From NCBI RefSeq assembly GCF_038433155.1, contig NZ_JBCDMW010000019.1:186001-250000 (forward strand): a stretch of DNA of 64,000 nt. Reading direction: 5' to 3'. Shown here in pieces: positions 1-8,774 of this stretch. Each line of letters opens with the position of its first letter. Positions within the stretch are counted from its first letter, which is position 1. The notes beneath the pieces were generated by a model. That model saw only the letters and a program-made list of their open reading frames with translations. It was not told the DNA's origin and searched no databases. The translations under genes and the position numbers were made by a program. This stretch comes from Luteococcus sp038433155 (GTDB taxonomy: Bacteria > Actinomycetota > Actinomycetes > Propionibacteriales > Propionibacteriaceae).

Positions 1-741
1 CGCCACAGCGCCGAGCCCGACCCGCAACGGCTGGCCGCCGAGCTGGGCCTGCCCCTGGTGGTGAAGGGCCGGATGGGCAATGGCGGGGAGTCGGTGCGGA
101 TCTGCCATGACGTCACCCAGATCAGTCAGGCTCAGGCCGACTTCGCCAAGGACGGCGGGGTCTATGCGGAGGAGTTCTGCCCCGGTGACGACGGCCTGTG
201 CTACGCCGCCTGCTACCGGCCCGACGGCGAGATCCTGCTGGACGGGGTCTACCGAGGGGTGCGCAGCGAGGGCGCCACCAGCCAGTTCGGGGAGCTGGGC
301 CCCCTGGACCAGACCCTGACGCTGGACGATCCCGAGGTGCTGGCGGTGGGCCGACGGGTGGTGGCCACCCTGGGCGGTGCCGGGCTGGTGAACCTGGACC
401 TGATCCGCACCGAGCGCGGCCTGCGGGTGATCGACGTGAACCAGCGCCCCTGGGGATCGATCGTCTCGCTGCGTGCCGCCGGTACGGACTTCGTCGCGGC
501 GATGCTGGCCGCCCTGCGGGGCGAGTCCTTCACCCCGACGACGGTTCCCGCCGGGCACCGGGTGCGCACCTTCGCCATCACCTCGATCAACACCGGCTTC
601 ACCCAGCCGCTGACCGGGCTCAAGGAGTTCGTCGCCGACGCCCGCCAGCATCTGCCATGGACCGGGCCGCGCTACCTGGTGGCCGAATGGGTGCGGGCGA
701 CCGCATTGGTCGCTCGGGACCGGCTGCGCACCCTTCGCTGA
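1..741 (+). CDS. ATP-grasp domain protein, 5' end outside window
   Basis: The reading frame is open from base 1, so the N-terminus lies outside the window; 246 residues are visible. ATP-grasp enzymes join a carboxylate, activated as acyl phosphate, to an amine or thiol. The nucleotide-binding segment (PLVVKGRMGNGGESV, about residues 18-32) carries the usual lysine and glycine-rich loop. Later VNLDLI and VIDVNQRPWGS supply the acidic/Asn metal ligands. It is followed 41 bases later by a polysaccharide deacetylase and then a UDP-GlcNAc epimerase, so I infer modification of a surface polysaccharide or its precursor; the substrate cannot be read from the sequence. A biotin-carboxylase or carbamoyl-phosphate-synthase-like role is possible but less supported. 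Confidence 0.8.
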   Translation, partial: RHSAEPDPQRLAAELGLPLVVKGRMGNGGESVRICHDVTQISQAQADFAKDGGVYAEEFCPGDDGLCYAACYRPDGEILLDGVYRGVRSEGATSQFGELGPLDQTLTLDDPEVLAVGRRVVATLGGAGLVNLDLIRTERGLRVIDVNQRPWGSIVSLRAAGTDFVAAMLAALRGESFTPTTVPAGHRVRTFAITSINTGFTQPLTGLKEFVADARQHLPWTGPRYLVAEWVRATALVARDRLRTLR

Positions 742-742
742 G

Positions 743-748
743 TAGGCT
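743..748 (+). promoter_or_regulatory. Candidate -10 element TAGGCT before the deacetylase operon
   Basis: TAGGCT sits directly after the stop of the ATP-grasp gene and 34 bases before the deacetylase ATG. It is the same hexamer found before several other genes of this window. Here the spacing leaves room for a leader with a GGGAG ribosome binding site. No convincing -35 is visible. Confidence 0.35.
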
Positions 749-782
749 GACTGGACAGATGCATGACAGCCGGGAGACCCGA

Positions 783-1817
783 ATGCCCACCACACCGTCC
801 AAGCCACTGGCCAGCATTGGGCTGGATGCCGACAACTTCTGGAGCTACAAGCGCACCCATGGCGACGCGGACTGGGTGGACCGCCCCAGCTACCTGCCGA
901 TCCTGGGGGAGCGGATGATCGAGGCCTTCGGCGCGCACCGGATCAAGCCGTCGGTGATGGTGGTGGGCGCGGATGCCGCCGCTGCGGACGGCCCGGACTT
1001 CGTGCAGTCCTTGGTGGAGTTCGGCTGTGAGATCGGCTCCCACTCCTATGAGCACGAGCCGTGGCTGCACCTGTATTCGCCCCAGAAGCTGCGCGACGAG
1101 CTCAAGCGCACCGAGGACGCCCTGATGGCGGCCGGCGCGCCGAAGCCGCGCGGCTTCCGCGCCCCCGGCTTCGCGATGAGTCCGGACCTGATGCGCGCCC
1201 TGGTGGAGCTGGACTATGACTACGACTGCTCGGTACTGGCCACCTGGATCGGGCCGGTGGCGCGGCAGTACTACCTGCGCACCAACAAGGACCTGACCAA
1301 GCAGGAGCGGGAGGACCGCAAGGCCCTGTTCGGCTCGCTGTGGGATGCGGCGTTGCCCAACAAGCCGTTCACCTGGAAGGCGCCCTGCTGTGAGGTCGAT
1401 GGCAAGACCTCCCCCGCGGTGCAGCTCACCGAGGTGCCCGTGACCGTCTTCCCGATGGCCCGGGTGCCGATCCACGCGTCCTACGTCATCTACCTGTCCG
1501 GCTACTCGACGCCCGTCGCCAAGGCCTACCTCAAGGCCGCCCTGGCCTTCTGCAGGGCCACCGGAACCCAGCCGTCGCTGTTGTTGCACCCGCTGGACCT
1601 GCTGGACGGCAAGGATGCGCCCGGCCTGGAGTTCTTCCCCGGCATGACCATGCCGCTGGGCAGGAAGCGGGAGATGCTGGACTTCATCCTGGAGGCCTTC
1701 GCCAAGCAGTACCGGCTGGTCAACCTGGCCGAGCATGCCGAATCCATCAGGGGCATCCCGGTGCGGGAGCGCGGGATCGACGTGCTGGCGCGGGGCCGGG
1801 AGATCCAGGCGAAGTGA
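783..1817 (+). CDS. Polysaccharide deacetylase (NodB-like) family protein
   Basis: 344 residues. CE4/NodB enzymes remove acetyl groups from GlcNAc-containing polymers with a metal bound by Asp-His-His. Visible motifs: LDADNFW (residues 14-20, in place of the usual TFDD), GSHSYEH with H87 and H91 as metal ligands, then FRAPGF as the third motif. No signal peptide is visible, so it may act in the cytoplasm on a lipid- or nucleotide-linked sugar; this resembles the divergent deacetylases of capsule loci. The ATG at 783 is preceded by GGGAG. Its stop overlaps the GTG of the epimerase gene, which indicates translational coupling. Confidence 0.8.
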   Translation: MPTTPSKPLASIGLDADNFWSYKRTHGDADWVDRPSYLPILGERMIEAFGAHRIKPSVMVVGADAAAADGPDFVQSLVEFGCEIGSHSYEHEPWLHLYSPQKLRDELKRTEDALMAAGAPKPRGFRAPGFAMSPDLMRALVELDYDYDCSVLATWIGPVARQYYLRTNKDLTKQEREDRKALFGSLWDAALPNKPFTWKAPCCEVDGKTSPAVQLTEVPVTVFPMARVPIHASYVIYLSGYSTPVAKAYLKAALAFCRATGTQPSLLLHPLDLLDGKDAPGLEFFPGMTMPLGRKREMLDFILEAFAKQYRLVNLAEHAESIRGIPVRERGIDVLARGREIQAK

Positions 1818-2923
1818 ACCAGCCAGGGGGCACCGACGAGGTGCTGGTGGTGGTGGGCACCCGGCCGGAGGCAATCAAGCTGGCCGGGATCGCCCGGCTC
1901 CTGGGCGCCGGTGGACGGGTGCTGCACACCGGTCAGCACTACGACGAGGCGATGTGGCGCAATGTACTGGCCGACCTGGCTGGTGTACGGGTGGCCGACC
2001 ACATCGACGTCGGTGGCCGGCTGCGCGGCGAGCAGATCGGGCTGGCCACCATGGAGCTCACCCGCTACCTGACCGAGCACCCGGTGCGGGCGGTGGTGGT
2101 CCAGGGTGACACCAATTCCACCCTGGCGGGCGGTCTGGCGGCCAGCGCGACGGGAACTCCCCTGGTGCACGTCGAGGCCGGGCTGCGCAGCCATGACCGC
2201 ACCATGCCGGAGGAGATCAACCGCATCCTGGTGGACCAGGTGGCGGACCTGTGCTGCACCCCGCTGGAGGCCAATGCCGCCCAGCTGCGACGCGAGGGCG
2301 TGACCGATGACCGGATCTGCATCACGGGCAACACCCTGCTGGACGCGATCAGCGTGGTCTCCCCCGACGACGCCGAACGCGGGCGGCTGCTGGCCGAGCT
2401 GGACCTCACCGAGGGTGGCTACGTGCTGAGCACCGTGCACCGGGCCGGGACCGTGGACGACGAACGGAAGCTGACCCAACTGGTGGAGGCCCTGGCTGCC
2501 CTGGCCGAACGCACCACCGTGCTGGTCCCGATGCACCCGCACACCGCCAAGAACATCGAACGCTGGGGGCTGGGGGATCGGCTGGGCAAGGTCCGGGTGA
2601 TCGGTCCGCAGCCGCCCCGCACCTTCGTCGGGCTGGAGTCCGGCGCGGGCCTGCTGGTCAGCGATTCCGGCGGCGTGCAGGAGGAGGCCTGCCTGTTCCG
2701 TCGACCGCTGCTGGTGGTGCGGGACTCCACGGAGCGGCCGGAGCTGTTGGACGGCTGGTGCCGGCTGCTGGGCGACGAGGACCCCACCGACGCGATGCTA
2801 CGGGCCTGGGCCGATGCCCCGGCCTGGCGGGCCGGCCTGGCCGAACGCCCGCTGCCCTACCCGGAGCACAGCGCCAGCCGGTTGATCGTCGACGAGATCA
2901 ACCGCCGCTGGCCAGCCTCGTGA
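1814..2923 (+). CDS. wecB: UDP-N-acetylglucosamine 2-epimerase (non-hydrolysing)
   Basis: 369 residues, the normal family length. It interconverts UDP-GlcNAc and UDP-ManNAc in the cytoplasm, supplying ManNAc units for surface polymers. The N-terminal VVVGTRPEAIK (about residues 12-22), HVEAGLRS and EEINRILVD, and the C-terminal SDSGGVQEEA stretch are all diagnostic. The GTG start overlaps the stop of the deacetylase gene (GTGA), and its own TGA overlaps the next ATG (TGATG), so three genes are coupled. ManNAc could be oxidised further or transferred by enzymes outside the window. Confidence 0.92.
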   Translation: MNQPGGTDEVLVVVGTRPEAIKLAGIARLLGAGGRVLHTGQHYDEAMWRNVLADLAGVRVADHIDVGGRLRGEQIGLATMELTRYLTEHPVRAVVVQGDTNSTLAGGLAASATGTPLVHVEAGLRSHDRTMPEEINRILVDQVADLCCTPLEANAAQLRREGVTDDRICITGNTLLDAISVVSPDDAERGRLLAELDLTEGGYVLSTVHRAGTVDDERKLTQLVEALAALAERTTVLVPMHPHTAKNIERWGLGDRLGKVRVIGPQPPRTFVGLESGAGLLVSDSGGVQEEACLFRRPLLVVRDSTERPELLDGWCRLLGDEDPTDAMLRAWADAPAWRAGLAERPLPYPEHSASRLIVDEINRRWPAS

Positions 2924-3735
2924 TGCTCTTCAGCGCCCTGGCGCTGGCCGTGGGCGTGCTCGCCTATGGCCTGGCCGGCGCCCGGCTGCACGAGGGTTCC
3001 CAACACCAGGACGGCGCCCTGCGCTCCCGCGCCTGGTGGCTCGGGACCGTCCTGCAGGGCCTCGGCTTCGGCGCCACCCTGCTGGCCCGGCACAGCCTGC
3101 CGCTCCTGATCGTGCAGGCCTGCTCCACCGCGGGGCTCGGGGTCACCGCCGCCCTGCAGCACCTGAGCGGCGTCCGTCGTCTGGGCCGACGCGAGGTGGC
3201 CGCCCTGGGGGCGCTGCTGGTGGGGCTGGCACTGCTCAGCACCACCACGATCGGCGGCCCCGCGGTCCCGATCCGGACATCGCACGTGTGGCTGATGGCC
3301 GGCTGCGCCGCCCTGGCCACGGCCCTCCTGGCTGCTCGCCCCTCTCCTGCCGTCCTGGGGCTGGCCTCCGGCCTGGGCTTCAGCTTCGGCGCCATCGGGG
3401 CCCGGCTGGTGATCGGGGATGCGGCCCACCCGCTGTGGCGGTTCTGGGAGCTGCCGCTGGCCACCTGGGTCGTCGGCCTGCTCACCGGGGTGGGCATCGT
3501 CCTGGGCCAGGCGCACCTGACCCGGGGGCTGGCCCGGGGCCGGGCGACCACGGTGCTGGGGCCGATGTACCTGACCGAGACCCTGCTGCCGGCCATCGTC
3601 GGGCTGACCCTGCTGGGGGAACTCCCCCGCCCCCACACCGGGCCGATGGCCGGTCTGGGCCTGGCCGTCACCCTGGGCGCCTGCGCCGTACTTCTTCGCG
3701 AGGACGGGCACCCGCCCTACGATCCTCAGATCTGA
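2923..3735 (+). CDS. Integral membrane protein, EamA/DMT-like
   Basis: 270 residues made almost entirely of hydrophobic helices (about nine by eye), with short polar loops rich in Arg and His. The pattern and the LPAIVGLTLLGE segment near the C-terminus recall the EamA/drug-metabolite superfamily, but I see no signature that fixes a substrate. ATG at 2923 overlaps the TGA of the epimerase gene. Being coupled to polysaccharide genes it may export or handle a precursor; this is inference. A longer upstream reading in the same frame lies inside the epimerase gene and is rejected. Confidence 0.7.
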   Translation: MLFSALALAVGVLAYGLAGARLHEGSQHQDGALRSRAWWLGTVLQGLGFGATLLARHSLPLLIVQACSTAGLGVTAALQHLSGVRRLGRREVAALGALLVGLALLSTTTIGGPAVPIRTSHVWLMAGCAALATALLAARPSPAVLGLASGLGFSFGAIGARLVIGDAAHPLWRFWELPLATWVVGLLTGVGIVLGQAHLTRGLARGRATTVLGPMYLTETLLPAIVGLTLLGELPRPHTGPMAGLGLAVTLGACAVLLREDGHPPYDPQI

Positions 3736-3840
3736 GTACTTCTAGAGTATGGTCTCACCGCTCGTCGGGACCGCCTCGGCTGGCTCTCCCCGGTGGTTAG
3801 GTGGGTGAGAGATGTCCAGTGTGTCCAGGGGAGTAGCACC

Positions 3841-4860
3841 ATGACCGCGGTTCAGGGGACCAGCGCGAAGCACGAACGCACCACCGGCTCCTTCGTCATC
3901 CCGGCCTTCCGGGAGGAGGCCACCGTGGCGCGCACCCTGGTGGCGATCGACGAGCTGGCCCGCAGCAAGACCGCCGTGGACTGGGAGATCATCGTCGTCA
4001 ACGACGGCAGCGACGACGACACGCTGGCCGAGGCCACCCGGGCCGCCGAACAGCTGACCACCCCGGTGCGGATCCTCTCCCACCGACGCAATGCCGGGCT
4101 GGGTGCGGGGATGCGGACCGGCATCCAGGCCTCCCGCGGCGACGTGGTGGTGGCCGTCGACTGTGACCTGAGCTACTCGGTGGCCGACATCGGCCGGCTG
4201 GTGGACACCTGGCTGGAGAGCCGCCCGCACGTCGTGATCGCCTCCCCCTACATGGCGGGGGGCCAGTCGGTCCGGGTGCCCAAGCCACTGGCGGTGCGCA
4301 GCCAGGCCGCCAACAGGTTCCTCAACGTCGCCGCCTACCACGACGTGAAGACGCTCACCGGCATGGTGCGGGCCTACGACGGGCCGTTCATCCGCGCCCT
4401 CTCCCTGAAGGCGGAGGGGCCGGACGTGATGGTGGAGATCATCTACAAGGCGCAGATCCTGCGCGCCCGGATCGTGGAGATCCCGGCGACGCTGAGCTGG
4501 GCCGGGCTGGAGCAGCGGGTCAGCCGCTCCGCCCTGACCAGCACCACCAGCCGGCTCACCACCTACCGCCAGCTGATCAATGGCTATCTGTGGCGGCCCT
4601 TCTGGGTGCCGCTGATCCCGGCCCTGCTCTTCGGCCTGGTGGCCCTGGTGCTGACCCTGATGGGCAGGCTGGGCTGGCAGGGGCTCACCATCACCGCGGC
4701 CATCCTGTCCATGCAGCTGCTGGTGGCCTCCCTGATGAGCCTGCAGAGCAAGCGTTACTTCGAGGAGCTGTACAACCTGGGCTTCGGGCTGCGCGCGGTG
4801 CACGGGGTGGAGCCCATCCGCACGCCGTCGGTGGAGATCGACCCGAATGTCTTGCCCTAG
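3841..4860 (+). CDS. Family 2 glycosyltransferase with C-terminal membrane segment
   Basis: 339 residues. It has a GT-A fold like dolichyl/polyprenyl-phosphate mannosyltransferases: FVIPAFREEATV near the N-terminus, VVNDGSDDDT for nucleotide binding, and AVDCDLSY as the metal-binding DxD-type site. Two hydrophobic helices near residues 255-305 suggest membrane anchoring, so a polyprenyl-phosphate acceptor is likely. The start is ATG 3841 because AGGGGAG lies 7 bases before it; an in-frame GTG further upstream has no such site. It follows the wecB group after 105 bases, where TAGAGT at 3743-3748 could be a -10. Substrate unknown. Confidence 0.85.
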   Translation: MTAVQGTSAKHERTTGSFVIPAFREEATVARTLVAIDELARSKTAVDWEIIVVNDGSDDDTLAEATRAAEQLTTPVRILSHRRNAGLGAGMRTGIQASRGDVVVAVDCDLSYSVADIGRLVDTWLESRPHVVIASPYMAGGQSVRVPKPLAVRSQAANRFLNVAAYHDVKTLTGMVRAYDGPFIRALSLKAEGPDVMVEIIYKAQILRARIVEIPATLSWAGLEQRVSRSALTSTTSRLTTYRQLINGYLWRPFWVPLIPALLFGLVALVLTLMGRLGWQGLTITAAILSMQLLVASLMSLQSKRYFEELYNLGFGLRAVHGVEPIRTPSVEIDPNVLP

Positions 4861-4863
4861 GCT
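4858..4863 (+). promoter_or_regulatory. -10 element TAGGCT for leaderless ppgK
   Basis: TAGGCT ends exactly 6 bases before the ATG of ppgK, so transcription would start at or next to the A of the start codon. No ribosome binding site precedes the gene, as expected for a leaderless mRNA. It overlaps the stop codon of the glycosyltransferase gene. Confidence 0.6.
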
Positions 4864-4869
4864 GGGGCA

Positions 4870-5622
4870 ATGAACACTGTCCTGGGCATTGACATCGGCG
4901 GTTCGGGCGTCAAGGGCGCCCCGGTGGACCTGACCACGGGGGACTTTGCGGCGGAGCGGTTCCGGATCCCCACCCCGCAACCGTCCACCCCGGAGGCCGT
5001 CGCCAGCGCGGTGGCGCAGATCGTCGAGCACTTCGCCGGCCAGATCGGCGACGCCCCCGTCGGCATCACCATCCCGGCCCCCGTGCGCCACGGCAGGGTG
5101 CCGATGATCGCCAACCTGGACCAGAGCTGGAAGGGGCTGGAGGCGGAGAAGTTCTTCGAGGACACGCTTGGCCGCGGTATCACCATCGTGAATGACGCGG
5201 ACGCCGCCGGGCTGGCCGAGGTGCAGTACGGCGCCGCGAAGGGCACCCAGGGAGTCGTGATCCTCACCACCCTGGGCACCGGGATCGGCACCGCGGTGAT
5301 CAACGACGGGGTGCTGCTGCCCAATACCGAGCTGGGGCACATCGAGGTGGACGGCTTCGACGCCGAGAGCCGGGCCGCGATGAGCGCCAAGGAGAACGAG
5401 GACCTGTCCTGGGCCGAGTGGGCCAAGCGGCTGCAGCGCTACTACGAGACCATGCAGATGCTGTTCTGGCCGGACCTGTTCGTGGTCGGCGGCGGCGTGA
5501 GCAAGAAGCATGAGAAGTACCTGCCGCTGCTCGAGCTCGAGACCCCGATCATCCCGGCCGAGCTGAAGAACAAGGCCGGGATCATCGGTGCCGCCTGGCT
5601 GGCGGCCCAGCGCAAGAGTTGA
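4870..5622 (+). CDS. ppgK: Polyphosphate glucokinase
   Basis: 250 residues, usual length. A ROK-family enzyme that phosphorylates glucose to glucose-6-phosphate with polyphosphate (often also ATP) and is typical of Actinobacteria. The N-terminal GIDIGGSGVKG phosphate-binding loop (residues 6-16), NDADAAGLAE, TTLGTGIGTA and GHIEVDG are all present. It feeds glucose released by the glycosidases elsewhere in the window towards glycolysis. The mRNA is probably leaderless (TAGGCT 6 bases upstream). Confidence 0.93.
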   Translation: MNTVLGIDIGGSGVKGAPVDLTTGDFAAERFRIPTPQPSTPEAVASAVAQIVEHFAGQIGDAPVGITIPAPVRHGRVPMIANLDQSWKGLEAEKFFEDTLGRGITIVNDADAAGLAEVQYGAAKGTQGVVILTTLGTGIGTAVINDGVLLPNTELGHIEVDGFDAESRAAMSAKENEDLSWAEWAKRLQRYYETMQMLFWPDLFVVGGGVSKKHEKYLPLLELETPIIPAELKNKAGIIGAAWLAAQRKS

Positions 5623-5626
5623 GTGG

Positions 5627-6178
5627 TCAGGCCGGGCAACGGCCCAGCGTGATCTCCTTGGCGAAGGCCCCCGCCTGGTAGGCCACCTGGTAGGGCCGCT
5701 GGCCATCCAGCGATGGCTGGTGGCTGCCCACCACCGGCACGTCAACGCCCAGGCAGCGCTGGAAGATGAACCGGCTGCGGGCGGCGTGGAAGTCAACTGT
5801 CAGCACCGCGAAACTCTGCCAGCCATGGGCTTCGGCCAGCCGCTTGAGCCCGATCGCCTCACCGCGAGTGGTCGACGGGTCCGGCGGGAAGCAGTAGGCC
5901 GGCCAGTCATGGTCCCGGTCACAGTAGATCGCGTCCCACGGCATGTTCGGGGTCGACAGCACCAGATTCCGGGCCCGCCCGTCGCGCATCAGCTGCTCGG
6001 CCATCTCCAGGCGCCACGGGTCCAGCGGCCCCAGCACCAGCAAGGCGTCCACCCCGCCCGGGGGCAACTGGTCCAGCCGCGGACGGTAGACCACCCGCCA
6101 CGCAAACAGGCTGGTGGCCAGCAGCACCAGGACCACCGTCAGACTGATCGCCCAGGCCACCCGATGGACGCCCCGCAC
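5627..6178 (-). CDS. DUF218 (YdcF/ElyC-like) membrane-anchored protein
   Basis: 183 residues beginning with GTG. One N-terminal transmembrane helix (about residues 9-28) precedes a DUF218 fold: DALLVLG, NLVLSTP, TTRGEA, and AVLTVDFHAARS with the conserved His. Family members (SanA, ElyC) influence envelope integrity; the biochemical activity is not settled. It is convergent with ppgK with only 4 bases between. A second DUF218 protein lies at 14961-15674, so two paralogues flank the envelope-polysaccharide genes. Confidence 0.7.
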   Translation of the reverse strand: MRGVHRVAWAISLTVVLVLLATSLFAWRVVYRPRLDQLPPGGVDALLVLGPLDPWRLEMAEQLMRDGRARNLVLSTPNMPWDAIYCDRDHDWPAYCFPPDPSTTRGEAIGLKRLAEAHGWQSFAVLTVDFHAARSRFIFQRCLGVDVPVVGSHQPSLDGQRPYQVAYQAGAFAKEITLGRCPA

Positions 6179-6193
6179 GTCACCTCACCCCGG

Positions 6194-7831
6194 TCACATG
6201 CGCTCGGGCGCGTCGATCCCCAGCAGACCGAGCCCAGTGGCCAGCACCCGACGGGTGGCGACGCACAGCGCCAGCCGACTGGCCCGCACCTCGCCGGTGC
6301 TCTTCATCACCGGGCACTGCTCGTAGAAGGTGGAATAGGCGCCCGCCAGCTCGTACAGGTAGCCGCACAGCTTGTGCGGCTGCAGGCTGTTGGCCACCTC
6401 GTCGACCACCTCGCCGAAGCGGCTGAGCAGCAATGCCAGCTGCTGTTCGGCCGGCTCGTCCAGCAGGGTGATCCGCTCCGGCACCGCCACCTGCTCGGCC
6501 TCGGCCTTGCGCATGATCTGGCAGATCCGGGCGTGCGCGTACTGCAGGTAGGGGCCGGTGTCGCCGGTGGTCTGGGTCATCCGCACCGGGTCGAAGACAT
6601 AGTCCTTCTGCAGGCCCGAGGACAGGTCGGCGTACTTGATGGCGGCCAGGGCAATCGGCGCGCTGGCATTCTGCTCGGCCAGGTCCAGCAGGTCGGCCAG
6701 CTTGAAGGCCGAGCCGTCGCGGGACTTCAGCGGGCGATTGTCGTCACCCAGCACCATGCCGTAACCGACGTGCTGCACCTGCACGTCGTCGGGCAGGTAG
6801 CCGGCCTTGCGGGCGGCGGCGAAGACCTGGCCGAAGTGGCCTGCCTGGCGCGCGTCGGTGACGTAGATGATCCGGTCCGCCTTGAGCTCGCGCACCCGGC
6901 GCCGGATGGCCGCCAGGTCCGTGGTGGCATAGCCGTAGCCCCCGTCGCGCTTGCGCACGATCAGCGGGGCCTCGAAACCGTCGACGAAGACACACAGCGC
7001 GCCGTCGTCCACCACCGCGACGCCGGACTCCTCCAGCTCCTTGACCAGCACCGGCAGGTCGTCGTTGTAGGTGCTCTCCCCCGCCAGGTCCTCGTCGGTG
7101 AGCAGCACGTTCAGCCGCTCGTAGGCGGAGTTGAAGCCGGGCTTGGAGATCTCCACCAGGTCCCGCCAGATGGCCAGCGACTCCTCGTCCCCACCCTGGA
7201 AGACCGAGACCCGGGCCCGGGCGCGGGTGGCGAAGTCCTCGTCGGCCTTGAAGTGCGCGGCGGCCCGCTTGTACAACTCGTCGGCCGCGGCCAGGTCCAG
7301 CGACGAGGCCTCGATCCCCTCGTCCAGGATCTGCTCGATCAGCATGCCGAACTGGGTGCCCCAGTCACCGATGTGGTTCTGCGGGATCACCTCGTCGCCC
7401 TCGGCGGTCAGCACCCGGTTGAAGCAGTCGCCGATGATGGTGGTCCGCAGGTGTCCGACGTGCATCTGCTTGGCCACATTGGGCGCCGAGTAGTCGATCA
7501 CCACCCGCTGGGGCCGCTGGGTGCGGGAGATACCGCAGCGCTCGTCGGCCAGCAGCCCGGAGGCCACCTCGGCCAGCACGGAGGACTTGATCCGGAAGTT
7601 GATGAAACCGGGCCCGGCGATCTCCAGCGGCTCGCACAGGTCGGCCAGGTCCAGCTTCTCGACGATCGCCGCGGCCACCTCGCGCGGCGGCTTGCCCTCC
7701 GTCTTGGCCAGGCGCAACGCCACATTGGACTGGTAATGGCCGAACTGCGGCTTGGTGGCGGGACGCATCTCCGGGTCGATGCCGGTGACGGCCTGGACCC
7801 GTTCGGTGAGCTGGGAGGGCAGAGAAGACAT
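6194..7831 (-). CDS. argS: Arginine-tRNA ligase
   Basis: 545 residues. It charges tRNA-Arg. The N-terminal Arg-tRNA synthetase domain (GHYQSNVA) is followed by the class I signature as HVGH (residues 124-127, in SAPNVAKQMHVGHLRTT), the GDWGTQFG stretch, and the degenerate KMSKS region LKSRDGSAF; the DALR anticodon-binding domain closes the protein (QYAHARI, then the LSRFGEVV helices). ATG 7831 is preceded by GGAAG at a good distance; an in-frame ATG nine bases upstream is possible. The gene ends 15 bases before the DUF218 gene's start, so the two are probably co-transcribed. Confidence 0.96.
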   Translation of the reverse strand: MSSLPSQLTERVQAVTGIDPEMRPATKPQFGHYQSNVALRLAKTEGKPPREVAAAIVEKLDLADLCEPLEIAGPGFINFRIKSSVLAEVASGLLADERCGISRTQRPQRVVIDYSAPNVAKQMHVGHLRTTIIGDCFNRVLTAEGDEVIPQNHIGDWGTQFGMLIEQILDEGIEASSLDLAAADELYKRAAAHFKADEDFATRARARVSVFQGGDEESLAIWRDLVEISKPGFNSAYERLNVLLTDEDLAGESTYNDDLPVLVKELEESGVAVVDDGALCVFVDGFEAPLIVRKRDGGYGYATTDLAAIRRRVRELKADRIIYVTDARQAGHFGQVFAAARKAGYLPDDVQVQHVGYGMVLGDDNRPLKSRDGSAFKLADLLDLAEQNASAPIALAAIKYADLSSGLQKDYVFDPVRMTQTTGDTGPYLQYAHARICQIMRKAEAEQVAVPERITLLDEPAEQQLALLLSRFGEVVDEVANSLQPHKLCGYLYELAGAYSTFYEQCPVMKSTGEVRASRLALCVATRRVLATGLGLLGIDAPERM

Positions 7832-7958
7832 GGCCCACATTCTTCCACGGGCCACTGGCCCAGCAGATTCCACCCGCTGGGGTGGAATTTCTGTCGGTCG
7901 GCCGTGGTTGGGTGGAAACCAGCCGCAGACACCATCACCAACCCGGGAAGGGGACAGG

Positions 7959-8774
7959 ATGGGGATCGAGTTCGAGCACGTTTCGAAGCAGTACCCGGAC
8001 GGCACCATGGCCGTCGACGACTTCAGCCTGGTGGTCCCCACGGGCCGGACCACGGTGCTGGTGGGCTCGTCGGGCTGCGGCAAGACCACCCTGCTGCGGA
8101 TGGTGAACCGGATGGTCACCCCCACCGCCGGCCGGGTGTTGATCGACGACGAGGACATCGCCGCCACCGACGCCGTGAAGCTGCGCCGCCGGATCGGCTA
8201 TGTGATGCAGAATTCCGGGCTGCTGCCCCACCGGCGGGTGGTGGACAACATCGCCACCGTGCCCCGGCTGAATGGGGTGGCCCGACGCGAGGCCCACGGC
8301 CGCGCCCTGGAACTCATGGACCTGGTGGGGCTGGACCGGGCGATGGCCAGGCGCTGGCCCGCCCAGTTGTCCGGCGGCCAGCAGCAGCGGGTCGGGGTGG
8401 CCCGGGCCCTGGCCAGCGACCCCAACATCCTGCTGATGGACGAACCCTTCGGGGCCGTGGACCCGCTGGTCCGCTCCGAACTGCAGGCCTGGATGGGCAG
8501 GATCCAGGCCGACCTGCACAAGACGGTGCTGTTCGTCACCCATGACATCGCCGAGGCGCTGGCGCTGGGGGACCAGATCGTGCTGCTGAAGAAGGGCGGG
8601 GAGGTGGCCCAGGTGGGCACCCCTGCCGAGCTGGTCGCCAACCCGGCCGACGACTTCGTCGCCAGCTTCCTGGGTCTGGACCGCGGTGACCTCACGCTGC
8701 ACCTGGTGGAGGGCCCGAATGGCACCCTGGTGGTGGACGCCAATGGCCGCCCGGCGGGACGGTTGGGCCCATGA
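7959..8774 (+). CDS. Osmoprotectant/quaternary-amine ABC transporter, ATP-binding protein
   Basis: 271 residues. It is the ATPase of a glycine betaine/choline/carnitine-type importer (ProV/OpuCA/OsmV group). Walker A is GSSGCGKT (residues 34-41 approx.), then Q-loop QNSGLLPH, signature LSGGQQQR, Walker B ILLMDEPFGAVDP and the H-loop THD. The tail after about residue 235 is short and has no full CBS pair, so it lacks the usual ionic-strength sensor module. ATG 7959 follows GGGGACAGG. It forms an ATGA overlap with the first permease, and four genes make one operon. Confidence 0.9.
   Translation: MGIEFEHVSKQYPDGTMAVDDFSLVVPTGRTTVLVGSSGCGKTTLLRMVNRMVTPTAGRVLIDDEDIAATDAVKLRRRIGYVMQNSGLLPHRRVVDNIATVPRLNGVARREAHGRALELMDLVGLDRAMARRWPAQLSGGQQQRVGVARALASDPNILLMDEPFGAVDPLVRSELQAWMGRIQADLHKTVLFVTHDIAEALALGDQIVLLKKGGEVAQVGTPAELVANPADDFVASFLGLDRGDLTLHLVEGPNGTLVVDANGRPAGRLGP

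Noticed and set aside
198..782. Long upstream extension of the deacetylase frame
   Set aside because: It lies wholly inside the ATP-grasp gene in another frame; the real start is ATG 783 with GGGAG upstream.
3742..5796. 684-codon minus-strand frame
   Set aside because: Antisense shadow of the glycosyltransferase and ppgK genes; composition (His/Gly/Pro/Arg/Gln-rich) is typical of high-GC antisense frames.
5588..7900. Very long plus-strand frame opposite argS
   Set aside because: Shadow of the DUF218 and argS genes; low-complexity translation with no domain. Only the part from 7959 in another frame is real (ABC ATPase).
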